Assembly: GCF_019511645.1 (NCBI RefSeq)
Contig: NZ_JAEUAX010000007.1
Location: 1-64,000, forward strand
Origin: Microbacterium ureisolvens
GTDB lineage: Bacteria > Actinomycetota > Actinomycetes > Actinomycetales > Microbacteriaceae
Direction of reading: 5' to 3'
Length of the DNA: 64,000 nt
Shown: one piece after another, positions 54,020 through 63,405 of the stretch
How the letters are laid out: every line of letters begins with the position of its first letter
Position numbering within the stretch: the first letter of the stretch is position 1
Notes under the pieces: model-generated
The model's database searches: none
Seen by the model: the letters and a program-made list of their open reading frames with translations, nothing else
What the model was told of the DNA's origin: nothing
Program-made: the position numbers and the translations under genes

Positions 54020-55051
54020 ATGCCCGTCGCCACCCCGGAGCAGTACGCCGACATGCTGGACCGCGCGAAGGCCGGTGGCTTCGCGTATCCCGCCATCAAC
54101 GTCGCCAGCTCGCAGTCGATCAACGCCGTGCTGCAGGGACTCACCGAGGCCGGTTCCGACGGCATCATCCAGGTGACGACGGGTGGCGCCGACTACTTCG
54201 CCGGTCACACCGTCAAGGCTCGCGCGGCCGGTGCCCTCGCGTTCGCGAAGTTCGCCACCGAGGTCGCCAAGAGCTACCCGATCACCGTCGCCCTCCACAC
54301 GGACCACTGCCCCAAGCCCGCACTCGCCGACTTCGTGCTGCCGCTCATCGAGGCGTCGGAGGAAGAGGTCAAGGCCGGCCGCAACCCGATCTTCCAGTCC
54401 CACATGTGGGACGGCTCGGCGGTGCCCCTCGACGAGAACATCGAGATCGCGAAGGATCTCCTGCCCCGGCTCAAGAACATCAACGCGATCCTCGAGGTCG
54501 AGATCGGCGTCGTCGGCGGCGAAGAGGACGGCGTCCAGCACGAGGGCTCCAACGAGGCGCTCTACACGACGGTCGCCGACGTGACGAAGGCCGTCGAGGC
54601 GCTCGGCCTGGGCGAGAACGGTCGCTACATCTCGGCCCTCACCTTCGGCAACGTGCACGGCGTCTACAAGCCCGGCAACGTCAAGCTCCGCCCCGAGCTG
54701 CTCGGCGAGATCCAGGAGGGGATCGCGGCGAAGTTCGGCACGGGTCCCAAGCCTCTCGACCTGGTCTTCCACGGCGGGAGCGGCTCGACCGACGAGGAGA
54801 TCGCCCTCGCCGTCGCGAACGGCGTCGTGAAGATGAACATCGACACCGACACGCAGTACGCCTTCACCCGCTCGGTCGCCGGTTTCATGTTCCAGAACTA
54901 CGACGGCGTGCTGAAGGTCGACGGCGAGGTCGGCAACAAGAAGGCCTACGACCCGCGCGCATGGGGCAAGATCGCCGAGTCGGCGATGGCCGCCCGTGTG
55001 GTCGAGGCCACGCAACAGCTCGGCTCCGCCGGCAAGAGCCTCGCCGCGTAA
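54020..55051 (+). CDS. fba: Fructose-bisphosphate aldolase class II
   Basis: A 343-residue zinc-dependent aldolase that splits fructose 1,6-bisphosphate into DHAP and glyceraldehyde 3-phosphate, and the reverse in gluconeogenesis. Zinc ligands are in ALHTDHCPKP (about 92), EVEIGVVGGEEDG and NVHGVYKPGN; the substrate loop is LVFHGGSGSTDEE and the C-terminal VKMNIDTDTQYAF. GGGAG precedes ATG 54020. The frame is open upstream to 53774, but the family start is MPVATPEQYADML. Confidence 0.97.
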   Translation: MPVATPEQYADMLDRAKAGGFAYPAINVASSQSINAVLQGLTEAGSDGIIQVTTGGADYFAGHTVKARAAGALAFAKFATEVAKSYPITVALHTDHCPKPALADFVLPLIEASEEEVKAGRNPIFQSHMWDGSAVPLDENIEIAKDLLPRLKNINAILEVEIGVVGGEEDGVQHEGSNEALYTTVADVTKAVEALGLGENGRYISALTFGNVHGVYKPGNVKLRPELLGEIQEGIAAKFGTGPKPLDLVFHGGSGSTDEEIALAVANGVVKMNIDTDTQYAFTRSVAGFMFQNYDGVLKVDGEVGNKKAYDPRAWGKIAESAMAARVVEATQQLGSAGKSLAA

Positions 55052-55066
55052 GCAGCGCATTCGACG

Positions 55067-55106
55067 GATGCCCCGACGCCGGCCTCGCGGTTGGCGCCGG
55101 GGCATC
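55067..55106 (+). terminator. Terminator after fba
   Basis: Stem GATGCCCCG / CGGGGCATC (55067-55075 with 55098-55106), extended inward by GCC/GGC pairing, 15 bases past the stop. No T-run. Confidence 0.6.
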
Positions 55107-55307
55107 GGCGCGTACGGAGCTCGCCCGATCCTGTGCCCCACCGGGCCGGCCGGCCGCGGCGATGTCAGGCTGCCCGCACCGCCCCCAACGGTCCGACATC
55201 GACCAACCATCGACCGTGGCTTACGACGGCGACGCCCCTTCTGATGACGGTCAGGGTCCGCCGGGCCCGTGGCCGGCACCGCGCGGATGGAACCCACGAG
55301 CGGGGCG
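55107..55307. other. Gene-poor gap between fba and the MOSC gene
   Basis: No convincing gene. The plus strand has a short open run from a GTG near 55216 to 55326 that would encode 36 residues ending in PWPAPRGWNPRAGRYSGSV. It overlaps the end of the MOSC gene. It could be a fragment of a Pro-rich N-terminus or chance coding in GC-rich DNA. Confidence 0.4.
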
Positions 55308-55859
55308 CTACTCGGGGTCGGTATAGCGGTCGAGCAGCCCCGGCGCGCCCTCCGGACGATGCACGACGACGATCTCATCGCCGGCTTGCACGTGGCCGCC
55401 CCGCACGACGCGCAGGTAGGGACCGAGGCGCCGCTCGTTCGAGAATCGCTTCACCCAGCCGCGCGCGTCGGATCCGCCGACCCAGCGCGCGAACGTCTGG
55501 CAGGGCGTGCGGGGCATCGTCACCTCGACCTCGACGCGGTCTCCGATCCGCCACCGCTCGCCGATGCGCGCAGAGTTCACGTCGAGGCCTTCCACGCGCA
55601 GGTTCTCACCGAACCAGCCGGGCGGCAACTCGCGGCTTAGCTCCGCCTCCCAGAATGCGGCGTCCTCCTCCGAGTACGCGTAGAGCGCCTTGTCGAGTCC
55701 GCCGTGATGCTTGCGGTCCGCCTGCACATCGGCGCGCACACCGTACGGACCGATGCGCACCGGCCCGTCGAGCGGGCCCTTGTCGATTGCTGTCACACCG
55801 ACCGAGCCGGCATCGGGACGCAGTTGTCGGACGGCGCAGACGGCGACCAGGCGGGGCAT
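55308..55859 (-). CDS. MOSC-domain protein
   Basis: A 183-residue single-domain MOSC protein (molybdenum cofactor sulfurase C-terminal-like; YiiM-like). The HHGGLDKALYAYSEEDAAFW stretch and the conserved Cys in PRTPCQTFARW (about 120), which in the family binds Moco or handles sulfur, are present. TAGGAT lies 6 bases before the ATG. No molybdenum gene is adjacent. It might reduce N-hydroxylated compounds, by family only. Confidence 0.9.
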   Translation of the reverse strand: MPRLVAVCAVRQLRPDAGSVGVTAIDKGPLDGPVRIGPYGVRADVQADRKHHGGLDKALYAYSEEDAAFWEAELSRELPPGWFGENLRVEGLDVNSARIGERWRIGDRVEVEVTMPRTPCQTFARWVGGSDARGWVKRFSNERRLGPYLRVVRGGHVQAGDEIVVVHRPEGAPGLLDRYTDPE

Positions 55860-55865
55860 CCGCTC

Positions 55866-55871
55866 ATCCTA
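55866..55871 (-). promoter_or_regulatory. Leaderless -10 box for the MOSC gene
   Basis: TAGGAT on the minus strand, 6 bases before ATG 55859. Confidence 0.5.
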
Positions 55872-55893
55872 GCCACGGGCTCCGCTGCTGCGC

Positions 55894-56607
55894 TCACTCC
55901 CCCGGCGACGCTCCCGGCTCGCCGCGCAGCAGTACGCGGCCGTCCGAGACGGCACGCACCTCGATCGATGCGATGTCGCCCCGGTCGAGGGCGGTGCCGG
56001 CGTCGAGGTGCGCCGTCGTCCCCGGACCCGCGCGCCACGACGACAGCTCGCTGCTCGTGCCGTCGGTCGAGGTGACGACGAGTACGTACGGCCACTCCTG
56101 GTCCGTCGTGTACGGGTCGCGGCTGGGCGGATAGCGGCAGGTCATCGCGATGCGGGTGCCCCAGGCCACGTCGGTCAGCTCGACCTTCGCGGTCAGCGGC
56201 ACATCCGTCACGGCGTCCAGCGCAACCACCTCTTCGGGGCCTCCCGCCGGCGGGACCGCAGTCGTCACCGCGAACGCGACCACGAGGGCGACTGCCGCCG
56301 CAGCGGCGACGCCGCTGCCCCAGGCGATCACACGTCGCCTACGTGCGTCGCGCGTGCCGCGGACGATCATGCGTCTGCGGGCAGCCGGATCGGGGCTGCC
56401 CTGATCCGACGGCTCGAGCAGCGCCTCGGCGCGCTCGGGCCGGACACGCGCGAGCAGGCCCATCGTCGGGGCCAGGTCGGCGATCGCGTCGCGGCACACG
56501 GGACAGCTCTCGAGGTGAGCCTCGTAGCGGCGGCGGTCGTCGACGCTCAGCGCGCGCACGACGTACGCGGCGTCCCAGTCGGCGAAGCGGGGGTGATCCG
56601 TGGTCAT
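55894..56607 (-). CDS. Zinc anti-sigma factor (RskA/RslA-like)
   Basis: A 237-residue anti-sigma factor for the ECF sigma encoded just upstream. The N-terminal ZAS domain has H-x3-C-x2-C in YEAHLESCPVCRDA (about 32-39). One membrane helix is at about 90-113, then an extracytoplasmic domain of about 120 residues with a single Cys (TCRYPPS) that probably receives the signal. Its ATG overlaps the sigma stop by 4 bases (ATGA). The anchor and the outer domain suggest that it responds to an envelope or redox stress. Confidence 0.92.
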   Translation of the reverse strand: MTTDHPRFADWDAAYVVRALSVDDRRRYEAHLESCPVCRDAIADLAPTMGLLARVRPERAEALLEPSDQGSPDPAARRRMIVRGTRDARRRRVIAWGSGVAAAAAVALVVAFAVTTAVPPAGGPEEVVALDAVTDVPLTAKVELTDVAWGTRIAMTCRYPPSRDPYTTDQEWPYVLVVTSTDGTSSELSSWRAGPGTTAHLDAGTALDRGDIASIEVRAVSDGRVLLRGEPGASPGE

Positions 56608-57143
56608 CGCGTCACCCCCTTCTCCTGCAGGGTGAGCCGGAGGGCGCGCAGCCCGTAATGGAGCCGAGACTTGACGGTGCCTTCGGGGATGTCGAGTTCG
56701 TCGGCCATCTCCGCCACGGAGAGGCCGCGGTAGTACGCACGCACGACAACGGCGCGGTGGTCGGTGGTGAGCGTCGCCAGCGCCTCCTCCACGAGGATCG
56801 CCTCGAACAGCGCTTCGGTGCCATCCGGAGCCGTGCGCTCGGGGACCTCCGCGACGTCGATCTCGCGCCGGCGTCGCGCGCTGCGCGCCTCGTCGATGAC
56901 GAGGTGGCGCGCCACGGTGAACATCCACGAGCGCGTGGTCGAGGGATCCTGCTCGAGGATCCTGGGCGTTCGCCACGCCCGCAGCAGCGTCTCCTGCACG
57001 ATGTCGTCGGCACCGGCGCGATCGCCGGTGAGATGCACGACGTAGCGCCACACCGGCGCCGCATGTGCGTCGTACAAGGCGCCCAGACGCGCGGCATCGC
57101 GTCCGGCGGCGCTGTCTCGGCGCTCCACGCTGTCGTGCGGCAT
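56604..57143 (-). CDS. ECF sigma factor (SigL/SigK-like)
   Basis: A 179-residue extracytoplasmic-function sigma factor. Sigma region 2 is YDAHAAPVWRYVVHLTGDRAGADDIVQETLLRAW (split about 24-57) and region 4 starts with LTTDHRAVVVRAYYRGLSVAEMADELDIPEGTVKSRLHYG (about 130-170). The order sigma then zinc anti-sigma, with overlapping genes, resembles SigL/RslA of mycobacteria. GGAGGTGA sits 3 bases before ATG 57143. A promoter matching SigL-type consensus lies upstream, which suggests autoregulation. Confidence 0.93.
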   Translation of the reverse strand: MPHDSVERRDSAAGRDAARLGALYDAHAAPVWRYVVHLTGDRAGADDIVQETLLRAWRTPRILEQDPSTTRSWMFTVARHLVIDEARSARRRREIDVAEVPERTAPDGTEALFEAILVEEALATLTTDHRAVVVRAYYRGLSVAEMADELDIPEGTVKSRLHYGLRALRLTLQEKGVTR

Positions 57144-57161
57144 CCATCACCTCCCGCAGGA

Positions 57162-57189
57162 GACACGAGACGCACACCCCGGGGGTTCA
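57162..57189 (-). promoter_or_regulatory. Putative ECF autoregulated promoter
   Basis: On the minus strand, TGAACC (57184-57189) and CGTGTC (57162-57167) are spaced exactly 16 bases, the pattern I remember for SigL-type ECF promoters in mycobacteria. It is about 20 bases before the sigma start. Confidence 0.65.
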
Positions 57190-57279
57190 CGTAAATGCGC
57201 GTGCGTCCGCGCCGTCACCTGCGAGTATGGACCCGCCGCACCGGGACTGCACGGTACGGGAGCCGCGTGCCCCGAAAGC

Positions 57280-57849
57280 TCAGAGCCGAGCGCTGTCGAG
57301 GAGTCCCTGCCAGACGGCGGGATCGTTCATCAGCGGCGCGACCATCAGCAGGCCGGCGGTCAGCGAGAAGACGATGCCGCCCACCAGCGGGATCCACCAG
57401 GAGATCCGGGAGCGGCGCATGCTCCAGACCGACAGCGCCGCGGTGAGGCACCAGCCGATCGCGAGGACGAGGACCGCGGCGACCGCCCACGGTCTGCCGG
57501 CGGCAGGATCCGAGAGCTCGGCGTCGACGCCCATCAGCCCCAGCATCGTCTCGGCGTAGGTGCCGTAGTCGAGGAAGGCGGGAATCGATGTGATGACATT
57601 GACCAGGCCGTACGCGAGCAGTGCGAACGTGATGATGCGGTCGACCGGGCGGTGACGCTTCTCGGCGACGACAGGGGCGGATGGGATGCTGCCTGCCGGC
57701 GCGTCCGTCATGACCGGCGCGGCCGGCGGCACATGCCAGGGTGCCGGCTCCTGGATGCGCGCGCGCTGCTCCTCGGGTGTCGCGTACTCGCCGTACTGGG
57801 GACGTGGACGCGAGCGCGGATCGGGCCCGGCGTCCGCGGCCCCGCTCAC
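57280..57849 (-). CDS. DUF6264-like membrane protein
   Basis: A 189-residue protein with a Pro/Arg-rich cytoplasmic N-terminus ([17 protein letters not shown]), then four hydrophobic helices (about 72-92, 122-140, 148-165 and a shorter one). From memory it matches the actinobacterial DUF6264 family, which has this [10 protein letters not shown] motif. The GTG at 57849 overlaps the ispH stop by 4 bases, so translation is coupled to ispH. Function unknown. Confidence 0.85.
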   Translation of the reverse strand: MSGAADAGPDPRSRPRPQYGEYATPEEQRARIQEPAPWHVPPAAPVMTDAPAGSIPSAPVVAEKRHRPVDRIITFALLAYGLVNVITSIPAFLDYGTYAETMLGLMGVDAELSDPAAGRPWAVAAVLVLAIGWCLTAALSVWSMRRSRISWWIPLVGGIVFSLTAGLLMVAPLMNDPAVWQGLLDSARL

Positions 57850-58937
57850 GGACGGCTCCGCCCGCCCAGGGCGCGGTCGTCGCGCTTGCCGGCGGCATCC
57901 TGTCGCAGCTCCTTCGGGAGCGAGAACATCAGGTCCTCCTCCGCGGTGCGCACCTCTTCGACGTCGCGGTAGCCGGCGGCGGCGAGGTCATCGAGCACCT
58001 GCTGGACGAGCACCTCCGGCACGGAGGCGCCGCTGGTGACACCCACGGTCTCGACCCCCTCGAGCCAGGCCTGCTCGACCTCGTCGGCGTAGTCGACGCG
58101 GTAGGCGGCCTTGGCGCCGTGCTCGAGCGCGACCTCGACGAGCCGCACGCTGTTGGACGAGTTCGCCGAGCCGACGACGATCACGAGGTCGGCGTCCTTG
58201 GCGACCTTCTTGATCGCAACCTGGCGGTTCTGCGTCGCGTAGCAGATGTCGTCCGAGGGCGGATCCTGCAGCTCGGGGAAGCGCGCCCTGAGCCGGCGGA
58301 CGGTCTCCATCGTCTCGTCGACCGAGAGCGTGGTCTGCGACAGCCACACGACCTTCGACGGGTCGCGCACCTCGATCGTGTCGGCCTCGTCGGGCGAGTT
58401 GACGATCGTGACGTGGTCGGGCGCCTCGCCCGCCGTGCCCTCGACCTCTTCGTGGCCGACGTGGCCGATCAAGAGGATCTCGTAGTCGTCGCGCGCGAAG
58501 CGCACGGCCTCGCGGTGGACCTTCGTCACGAGGGGGCACGTCGCGTCGATGGCGCGGAGGCCCCGATCGGATGCCGCGTTCACGACCGCGGGCGACACCC
58601 CGTGCGCGCTGAACACGACGTGGGCGCCGGCGGGCACCTCGTCGACCTCCTCGACGAAGATGGCGCCCTGCTTCTCGAGCTCCGTCACGACGTGGATGTT
58701 GTGCACGATCTGCTTGCGCACGTACACGGGCGCACCGAAGCGCTCGAGCGCCTTCTCGACGGCGATGACGGCGCGGTCCACGCCCGCGCAGTAGCCGCGC
58801 GGCGATGCCAGGAGCACCCGCTTCTGTCCGACCCCGGCGGTATCCTTGAGCGGTTCGCGCCGCCGCGGGATCCGCGGGAGGGGCATGCTCACGGGGGCCT
58901 GACTCGGTCGGGTCTGTCCCGGGGTGCTGATGCTCAC
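57846..58937 (-). CDS. ispH: 4-hydroxy-3-methylbut-2-enyl diphosphate reductase
   Basis: A 363-residue 4Fe-4S enzyme, last step of the MEP pathway, making IPP and DMAPP. The three cluster Cys are in [11 protein letters not shown] (about 50), [13 protein letters not shown] (about 135) and [11 protein letters not shown] (about 232). The conserved VHNIHVV and SAHGVSP loops are present. An N-terminal extension of about 35 residues is unusual but typical of actinobacteria. TAGAAT lies 6 bases before GTG 58937. Confidence 0.96.
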   Translation of the reverse strand: MSISTPGQTRPSQAPVSMPLPRIPRRREPLKDTAGVGQKRVLLASPRGYCAGVDRAVIAVEKALERFGAPVYVRKQIVHNIHVVTELEKQGAIFVEEVDEVPAGAHVVFSAHGVSPAVVNAASDRGLRAIDATCPLVTKVHREAVRFARDDYEILLIGHVGHEEVEGTAGEAPDHVTIVNSPDEADTIEVRDPSKVVWLSQTTLSVDETMETVRRLRARFPELQDPPSDDICYATQNRQVAIKKVAKDADLVIVVGSANSSNSVRLVEVALEHGAKAAYRVDYADEVEQAWLEGVETVGVTSGASVPEVLVQQVLDDLAAAGYRDVEEVRTAEEDLMFSLPKELRQDAAGKRDDRALGGRSRP

Positions 58938-58943
58938 CCCTCG

Positions 58944-58949
58944 ATTCTA
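58944..58949 (-). promoter_or_regulatory. Leaderless -10 box for ispH
   Basis: TAGAAT on the minus strand, 6 bases before GTG 58937. Confidence 0.55.
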
Positions 58950-59010
58950 CGGGCGGGCTCCTGAGCGAGGCCTCCGACCGGAAGCCGGCGCGCGAGCACG
59001 AAAGGACCTC

Positions 59011-60363
59011 ATGACGAGTTTCCAGCCTGCCGTCGTCCCCGGCGAGCCACCCCCGCCCGACTCGGTGCCACCGCGCGACTCGACGGCTCAGGCCCCGACG
59101 TCTGTGGCGCGTCTGAACGACACCATCCGCGGGTTCGTGCAGACGTGGGGATCGGTGTGGGTCGAGGGCGAGATCACCGGGTGGAACCAGCGGGGCGGCA
59201 ACGTGTTCGGCCGCCTCAAGGACCTGGTGACCGATGCCACGATCTCCTTCCGCATCTGGTCGTCCACGCGCGACCGCCTGCCCGGCGATCTCAAGGTCGG
59301 CGACCACGTCGTCGCATGCGTCAAGGCCGACTACTTCGTGAAGAACGGCGACTTCAGCTTCGGCGTCTCCGCGATGCGCCACGTGGGACTCGGGGACCAG
59401 CTGGAGAAGCTCGAGCGACTGCGCGTGCAGCTGCGTTCCGAGGGGCTCTTCGATCCGTCCCGCAAGAAGCCGCTCCCCTTCCTTCCGCACCTCATCGGCC
59501 TCATCACGGGTGAGAACTCGGACGCCGAGAAGGACGTCCACCGCAACGCGGAGCTTCGCTGGCCGCAGGTGCGCTTCCAGACGAAGTACGCCGCGGTGCA
59601 GGGCGACCGGTGCGTCCCCGAGACGATCGCGGCGCTGAAGGCGCTGGATGCCGCGCCCGAGGTCGACGTCATCATCATCGCCCGCGGCGGCGGCGACCCC
59701 CAGACGCTGCTGGGATTCAGCGACGAGCGTCTGATCCGCGCCGTGGCCGCGGCATCCACTCCCGTCGTCAGTGCCATCGGCCACGAGAACGACCACCCGC
59801 TCCTCGACGACGTCGCCGACCTGCGGGCATCGACCCCGACCGACGCGGCGAAACGCGTCGTGCCGGATGTCGCCGAGCAGCGCGCGCTCGTCGGACAGTT
59901 GCGCGCCCGCATGAACACGCGGCTCACGCAGCGCATCTCGCACGACATCGCCCAGCTCGAGCAGCTGCGCTCGCGCCCGGTGCTGCGCGCCCCCGAGACG
60001 CTGCTCACGACCCGCTCGCACGAGGTCGAGCTGCTCGCCGCCCGCGGCCGGGACCGGGTAGACCGGGCGCTGCGCGTCCAGGAGCAGCGCACGGCCGAGC
60101 TGCGCGCCACGCTCCGCGCACTCTCCCCCGCGTCGACGCTCGCCCGCGGCTACGCCATCGCGCACCTCGCCGACGGGGTGATCGTGCGCGACGCATCCCA
60201 GGCTCCGGCGTCCACCCCCGTCGTCGTCACCGTGGGGCGCGGATCGTTCGCCGCCCACTCCGACGGGGAGCTCGCCGAGGGTCCTGACCGAGGCGCCACC
60301 GCGGCCGGCGGCGTCGCCCAGCAGAACCCGGCACGGCGCGGGGCGACCCTCGCACCCGAATAG
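59011..60363 (+). CDS. xseA: Exodeoxyribonuclease VII large subunit
   Basis: A 450-residue subunit of ExoVII, which degrades single-stranded DNA from both ends. The N-terminal OB-fold (about 28-130, with VWVEGEITGWNQRGGNVFGRL) is followed by the catalytic core with GRGGGDPQTLLGFSDERLI, and SAIGHENDHPLLDDVADLRA, then the coiled-coil C-terminus. The Pro-rich tail after about 410 is poorly conserved. GAAAGG lies 5 bases before ATG 59011, which decides against the start at 58924. Confidence 0.96.
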   Translation: MTSFQPAVVPGEPPPPDSVPPRDSTAQAPTSVARLNDTIRGFVQTWGSVWVEGEITGWNQRGGNVFGRLKDLVTDATISFRIWSSTRDRLPGDLKVGDHVVACVKADYFVKNGDFSFGVSAMRHVGLGDQLEKLERLRVQLRSEGLFDPSRKKPLPFLPHLIGLITGENSDAEKDVHRNAELRWPQVRFQTKYAAVQGDRCVPETIAALKALDAAPEVDVIIIARGGGDPQTLLGFSDERLIRAVAAASTPVVSAIGHENDHPLLDDVADLRASTPTDAAKRVVPDVAEQRALVGQLRARMNTRLTQRISHDIAQLEQLRSRPVLRAPETLLTTRSHEVELLAARGRDRVDRALRVQEQRTAELRATLRALSPASTLARGYAIAHLADGVIVRDASQAPASTPVVVTVGRGSFAAHSDGELAEGPDRGATAAGGVAQQNPARRGATLAPE

Positions 60364-60366
60364 ACT
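60361..60366 (+). promoter_or_regulatory. Leaderless -10 box for xseB inside the xseA stop
   Basis: TAGACT begins at the TAG stop of xseA (60361-60363) and ends 7 bases before ATG 60374. It may give xseB its own transcript. Confidence 0.4.
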
Positions 60367-60373
60367 GTGTTCC

Positions 60374-60616
60374 ATGACTGAGACGAGCGGCGCCCTCTCG
60401 GACGTCGCCACCCTCTCGTTCGAGCAGGCGCGCGACGAGCTCGTCCGTGTCGTCGCCGAACTCGAACAGGGCGCCCCGACCCTCGAGCACTCCCTCGCCC
60501 TGTGGGAGCGTGGCGAAGCCCTAGCCGCCCGCTGCGAGGAGTGGCTGCTGGGCGCCAAGCGCCGGCTCGAGGCCGCTCGGGCGTCCGCCGATCGCACACA
60601 GGGCGAGGTGCTCTGA
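60374..60616 (+). CDS. xseB: Exodeoxyribonuclease VII small subunit
   Basis: An 80-residue helical protein that stabilises the ExoVII complex. LSFEQARDELVRVVAELEQG and HSLALWERGEALAARCEEWL are the family helices. It lies 10 bases after xseA. Its TGA overlaps the ATG of the next gene by one base. Confidence 0.95.
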   Translation: MTETSGALSDVATLSFEQARDELVRVVAELEQGAPTLEHSLALWERGEALAARCEEWLLGAKRRLEAARASADRTQGEVL

Positions 60617-61263
60617 TGGCACGCGGCCCCCGCATCGTCGCCGAGCTCGGTCGTCCCGAGACGCCTCAGGAGACCGCCGACCGCAAAGCCGAGTCGTCGC
60701 GGATCTACCGCTCGAGCCAGAACGTCCGCAACCTCATCGCGGCGCTGCTCGCGACTCTCGCGGTCGTCATCGTGATCATCGCCGCCGTGCCCCGCGGCAC
60801 GCCGCCGCCGCGCGAGGCGATCGACGTCGCCTCGGTCGCCGAGGCCGTCGCGGCGTCCGAGGGACGCACCGTCATCACCCCCGAGATGTCGGAGGCGTGG
60901 GTCGTCAACAGCGCCGGAGTGGAGGGCGACGGCGGGGTCCGCGCGTTCACCGTCGTCTACGCCCCCACCGACGAGAACACGCGCGGATTCCTGCGCGTCG
61001 CCCAGGGGTTCGACGCCGACGAGGCGTGGGAGGCCCGCGTCCTGTCGGGCTCCGCTCCCCAGGACACCGTCACGATCGACGGCCTCACGTGGGAGCGCTA
61101 CGAGCTCGATCCCGACAGCACCGGCAACATCTCGGTCGCGCTGGCCACCGATGCGGGCACCGACACGGTGCTCATCTACGGCGCGGCGGGCGAGGACGCC
61201 CTGGAAGAGACAGCCCGCTCCGTCACCGATCAGATCACCGCTCTACGCGAGGAGGCCGAGTGA
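60616..61263 (+). CDS. DUF4245 membrane-anchored protein
   Basis: A 215-residue protein with one N-terminal hydrophobic helix (about 40-58, LIAALLATLAVVIVIIAAV) and an extracytoplasmic beta-rich domain. It matches DUF4245, actinobacterial proteins whose genes often lie next to xseAB and fumarase. Function unknown. It overlaps xseB by 1 base and the carbonic anhydrase gene by 4, so it is part of the xseA-xseB run. Confidence 0.88.
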   Translation: MARGPRIVAELGRPETPQETADRKAESSRIYRSSQNVRNLIAALLATLAVVIVIIAAVPRGTPPPREAIDVASVAEAVAASEGRTVITPEMSEAWVVNSAGVEGDGGVRAFTVVYAPTDENTRGFLRVAQGFDADEAWEARVLSGSAPQDTVTIDGLTWERYELDPDSTGNISVALATDAGTDTVLIYGAAGEDALEETARSVTDQITALREEAE

Positions 61264-61910
61264 CCGAACAGCCCACGCCCGCAAAGGCCTGGCGGGAGAT
61301 GCAGCGTGGCAACGCGCGCTTCGTCGCCGGCGAACCCCGCCATCCCCGGCAGGACGTCGACACCCGGCATGAGCTCGCGGGAGGGCAGCGACCCCGTGCG
61401 GCCCTGTTCGGCTGCGCGGACTCGCGCCTGGCGGCGGAGATCATCTTCGACAAGGGCCTCGGCGACCTCTTCGTCGTGCGCAACGCCGGACAGGTCGTCT
61501 CGGACTCGGTGGTCGGCAGCCTCGAGTACGCCGTCGCGGTGCTCGAGGTACCCCTCATCGTCGTGCTGGGCCACGACGCGTGCGGCGCCGTGCGTGCGGC
61601 GATCGACAGCACCAGCCCCGACGCAGATCCACTGCCTCCGCACATCTGGCGCCTGATCTCGCCCATCGTTCCCGCGGTTCGCCGCGTTCAGCGCGCGTCG
61701 GCCGTGGACGGCGTCTACCCCGCCGAGATCGACGCCGAAGAGGTCGGCCGCGAACACCTTCGCGACACCGTCGGCGAGCTGCTGCACTCGTCAGAGCTGA
61801 TCAGCACCGCCGTCGCGGAAGGGCGCCTCGCGATCGTCGGCGCCAACTACCGCCTCGGCGAAGGCACCGCCGTGCCCGACGTCGTGGTCGGGATCACCGA
61901 CGACGCCTGA
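61260..61910 (+). CDS. Beta-class carbonic anhydrase
   Basis: A 216-residue zinc enzyme that interconverts CO2 and bicarbonate. Zinc ligands are Cys in FGCADSR (about 52, with the Asp-Arg pair) and His and Cys in GHDACGAV (about 105-108). The GTG start overlaps the DUF4245 stop (GTGA). The bicarbonate may feed carboxylation reactions; no such enzyme is adjacent. Confidence 0.94.
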   Translation: MTEQPTPAKAWREMQRGNARFVAGEPRHPRQDVDTRHELAGGQRPRAALFGCADSRLAAEIIFDKGLGDLFVVRNAGQVVSDSVVGSLEYAVAVLEVPLIVVLGHDACGAVRAAIDSTSPDADPLPPHIWRLISPIVPAVRRVQRASAVDGVYPAEIDAEEVGREHLRDTVGELLHSSELISTAVAEGRLAIVGANYRLGEGTAVPDVVVGITDDA

Positions 61911-61961
61911 GCATCACCACTTTCCCAGACACCCCTGTACCGACACGTGAGGAACAACGAC

Positions 61962-63356
61962 GTGACCGACATCGAGTACCGCATCGAGCACGACACCATG
62001 GGAGAGGTGCGCGTGCCCAAGAACGCGCTGTACGCCGCACAGACGCAGCGTGCGGTGGAGAACTTCCCCATCTCGGGCGACCGGCTGGAGCCCGCCCAGA
62101 TCGTCGCGCTCGCCCGCATCAAGAAGGCCGCGGCCCTGGCGAACAAGGAGCTCGGCACGCTCGACGGGGCGATCGCCGACGCCATCGCGGGCGCGGCGGA
62201 CCGCATCATCGCGGGCGAGTTCGCCGACCAGTTCCCGATCGACGTGTACCAGACCGGCAGCGGCACGTCGTCGAACATGAACATGAACGAGGTGCTCGCG
62301 ACGCTCGCCACGCAGGCGCTCGGCGCCACCGTGCACCCGAACGACCACGTCAACGCCTCGCAGTCGTCGAACGACGTGTTTCCGACCTCCGTGCACATCG
62401 CGGTGACGCAGGAGCTCATCGACGACCTGATCCCGGCGCTGGACCACCTCGCCGTCGCGCTCGAGGCGAAGGCGGACCTCTGGAAGAGCGTCGTGAAGTC
62501 GGGACGCACGCACCTCATGGACGCGACGCCCGTGACCCTCGGCCAGGAATTCGGCGGCTACGCGCGCCAGATCCGGCTCGGCATCGAGCGCGTGCAGGCC
62601 GTCCTCCCCCGCGTCGCGGAGGTCCCCCTCGGCGGAACCGCCGTGGGCACCGGTATCAACACTCCGCTCGGCTTCCCGCAGCGTGTCATCGAGCTCATCG
62701 TGGCCGACACCGAACTGCCGATCACCGAGGCCAAGGATCACTTCGAAGCCCAGGCCAACCGTGACGGTCTGGTCGAGGCATCCGGAGCCCTGCGCACCAT
62801 CGCGGTCTCGCTGACCAAGATCAACAACGACCTCCGCTGGATGGGCTCCGGACCCAACACCGGTCTCGGCGAGCTGCACATCCCCGACCTGCAGCCGGGA
62901 TCGTCGATCATGCCCGGCAAGGTCAACCCGGTGATCCCCGAGGCCACGCTCATGGTGTGCGCCCGCGTCATCGGCAACGATGCGACGGTCGCGTGGGCGG
63001 GCGCCTCCGGCGCCTTCGAGCTCAACGTCGCCATCCCGATCATGGGCAGCGCCGTGCTCGAGTCGATCGAGCTGCTGGCGAACACGTCGCGGGTGCTCGC
63101 CGACAAGACCATCGACGGCCTCGAGGCGAACGTCGAGCGCGCCGCCGCGTACGCCGGCATGTCGCCGTCGATCGTCACGCCCCTCAACAAGCTCATCGGC
63201 TACGAGGCGGCCGCCAAGATCGCCAAGCACTCCGTGGCGAAGGGCATCACGGTGCGCGAGGCCGTGATCGACCTCGGCTACGTGGATCGTGGCGAGCTCA
63301 CGCTCGAGCAGCTCGACGAGAAGCTCGACCTGCTCTCGATGACGCATCCGGGCTGA
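61962..63356 (+). CDS. fumC: Fumarate hydratase class II
   Basis: A 464-residue TCA-cycle enzyme that converts fumarate to malate without an Fe-S cluster. The signature [11 protein letters not shown] (about 320) is complete, and [31 protein letters not shown] and [18 protein letters not shown] match the class II family. TGAGGA lies 9 bases before GTG 61962, which decides against an earlier start at 61947. The next TCA gene in the window is gltA, far away. Confidence 0.97.
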   Translation: MTDIEYRIEHDTMGEVRVPKNALYAAQTQRAVENFPISGDRLEPAQIVALARIKKAAALANKELGTLDGAIADAIAGAADRIIAGEFADQFPIDVYQTGSGTSSNMNMNEVLATLATQALGATVHPNDHVNASQSSNDVFPTSVHIAVTQELIDDLIPALDHLAVALEAKADLWKSVVKSGRTHLMDATPVTLGQEFGGYARQIRLGIERVQAVLPRVAEVPLGGTAVGTGINTPLGFPQRVIELIVADTELPITEAKDHFEAQANRDGLVEASGALRTIAVSLTKINNDLRWMGSGPNTGLGELHIPDLQPGSSIMPGKVNPVIPEATLMVCARVIGNDATVAWAGASGAFELNVAIPIMGSAVLESIELLANTSRVLADKTIDGLEANVERAAAYAGMSPSIVTPLNKLIGYEAAAKIAKHSVAKGITVREAVIDLGYVDRGELTLEQLDEKLDLLSMTHPG

Positions 63357-63393
63357 TCCGCAGTCGCCCATGCCGCAAGCCGTGCGTCGGCGG

Positions 63394-63399
63394 GATAAT
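63394..63399 (+). promoter_or_regulatory. Leaderless -10 box for the kinase gene
   Basis: GATAAT lies 6 bases before ATG 63406. Confidence 0.55.
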
Positions 63400-63405
63400 C
63401 GGGTC

